This document shows, in pieces, positions 23,655-23,697 of a DNA stretch of 23,697 bases; within the stretch, counting starts at the first letter, position 1; every line of letters starts with the position of its first letter. Source of the DNA: Lachnospiraceae bacterium UBA3632 (GTDB taxonomy: Bacteria; Bacillota; Clostridia; Lachnospirales; Lachnospiraceae); contig DFKZ01000114.1 in assembly GCA_002373975.1 (NCBI GenBank), forward strand, positions 73,847-97,543. Reading direction: 5' to 3'. Position numbers and translations under genes: made by a program. The notes below the pieces were generated by a model, which ran no database searches, was not told the origin of the DNA, and was given only the letters and a program-made list of their open reading frames with translations.

Positions 23655-23697
23655 TAAAAAGCCGGAGCTTAGATGCCAATGTCATTAAGTTAACATT

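Noticed and set aside
23655..23697. Possible start of a terminator after the metalloregulator gene
   Set aside because: Only 43 bases remain and no complete stem can be seen before the window ends.

Overview
The window looks like a stretch of chromosome from an anaerobic Firmicute, most likely a rumen or gut Lachnospiraceae (Butyrivibrio/Blautia-type). I infer this from a type A RNase P RNA, strong AAGGAGG ribosome binding sites, a TetM-like GTPase with a C-terminal NYN domain, an intracellular GH5 cellulase and PyrB/PyrI of the clostridial kind. Species cannot be set from the sequence alone. There are no phage, transposase, CRISPR, tRNA or rRNA genes; nearly all of it reads as ordinary, intact housekeeping and accessory genes.

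Layout. 1-406: 3' part of rnpB with its terminator; its P12 region is swollen by a multi-hairpin insert. 432-3137 (+): TetM-like translational GTPase fused to a Rae1/YacP-like NYN nuclease domain. 3096-5159 (-): cytoplasmic GH5 glycosidase and a YlmH-like S4 RNA-binding protein. 5311-7110 (+): oligoendopeptidase F. 7110-7250: a structured intergenic element whose four hairpins match, stem for stem, the insert in rnpB. 7304-8672 (+): ECF sigma factor and its membrane anti-sigma partner. 8812-9538 (+): two small membrane proteins of unknown role, closed by a strong terminator.

9660-16180 (+) is a metal-centred block: larB-larC-larE make the nickel-pincer nucleotide cofactor. They are followed by a COG0523 GTPase with a very long His/Asp metal-binding tract, a second COG0523-like GTPase fused to a YcgQ/TIGR03943-type C-terminal domain, and a MATE exporter. 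No lactate racemase (larA) is present here. 16227-18231 (-): nitroreductase-pyrB-pyrI, with a terminator-like hairpin between nitroreductase and pyrB. 18417-20354 (+): membrane-anchored transglutaminase-like protein with C-terminal Ltp repeats. 20438-23654 (+): trkA-trkH potassium uptake followed directly by a DtxR/MntR-family metalloregulator.

The most unusual signals are (1) the covarying four-hairpin element present both inside RNase P RNA and between pepF and the sigma factor, (2) the ribosome-GTPase/NYN-nuclease fusion, and (3) the GTPase-TIGR03943 fusion beside the nickel-pincer genes.
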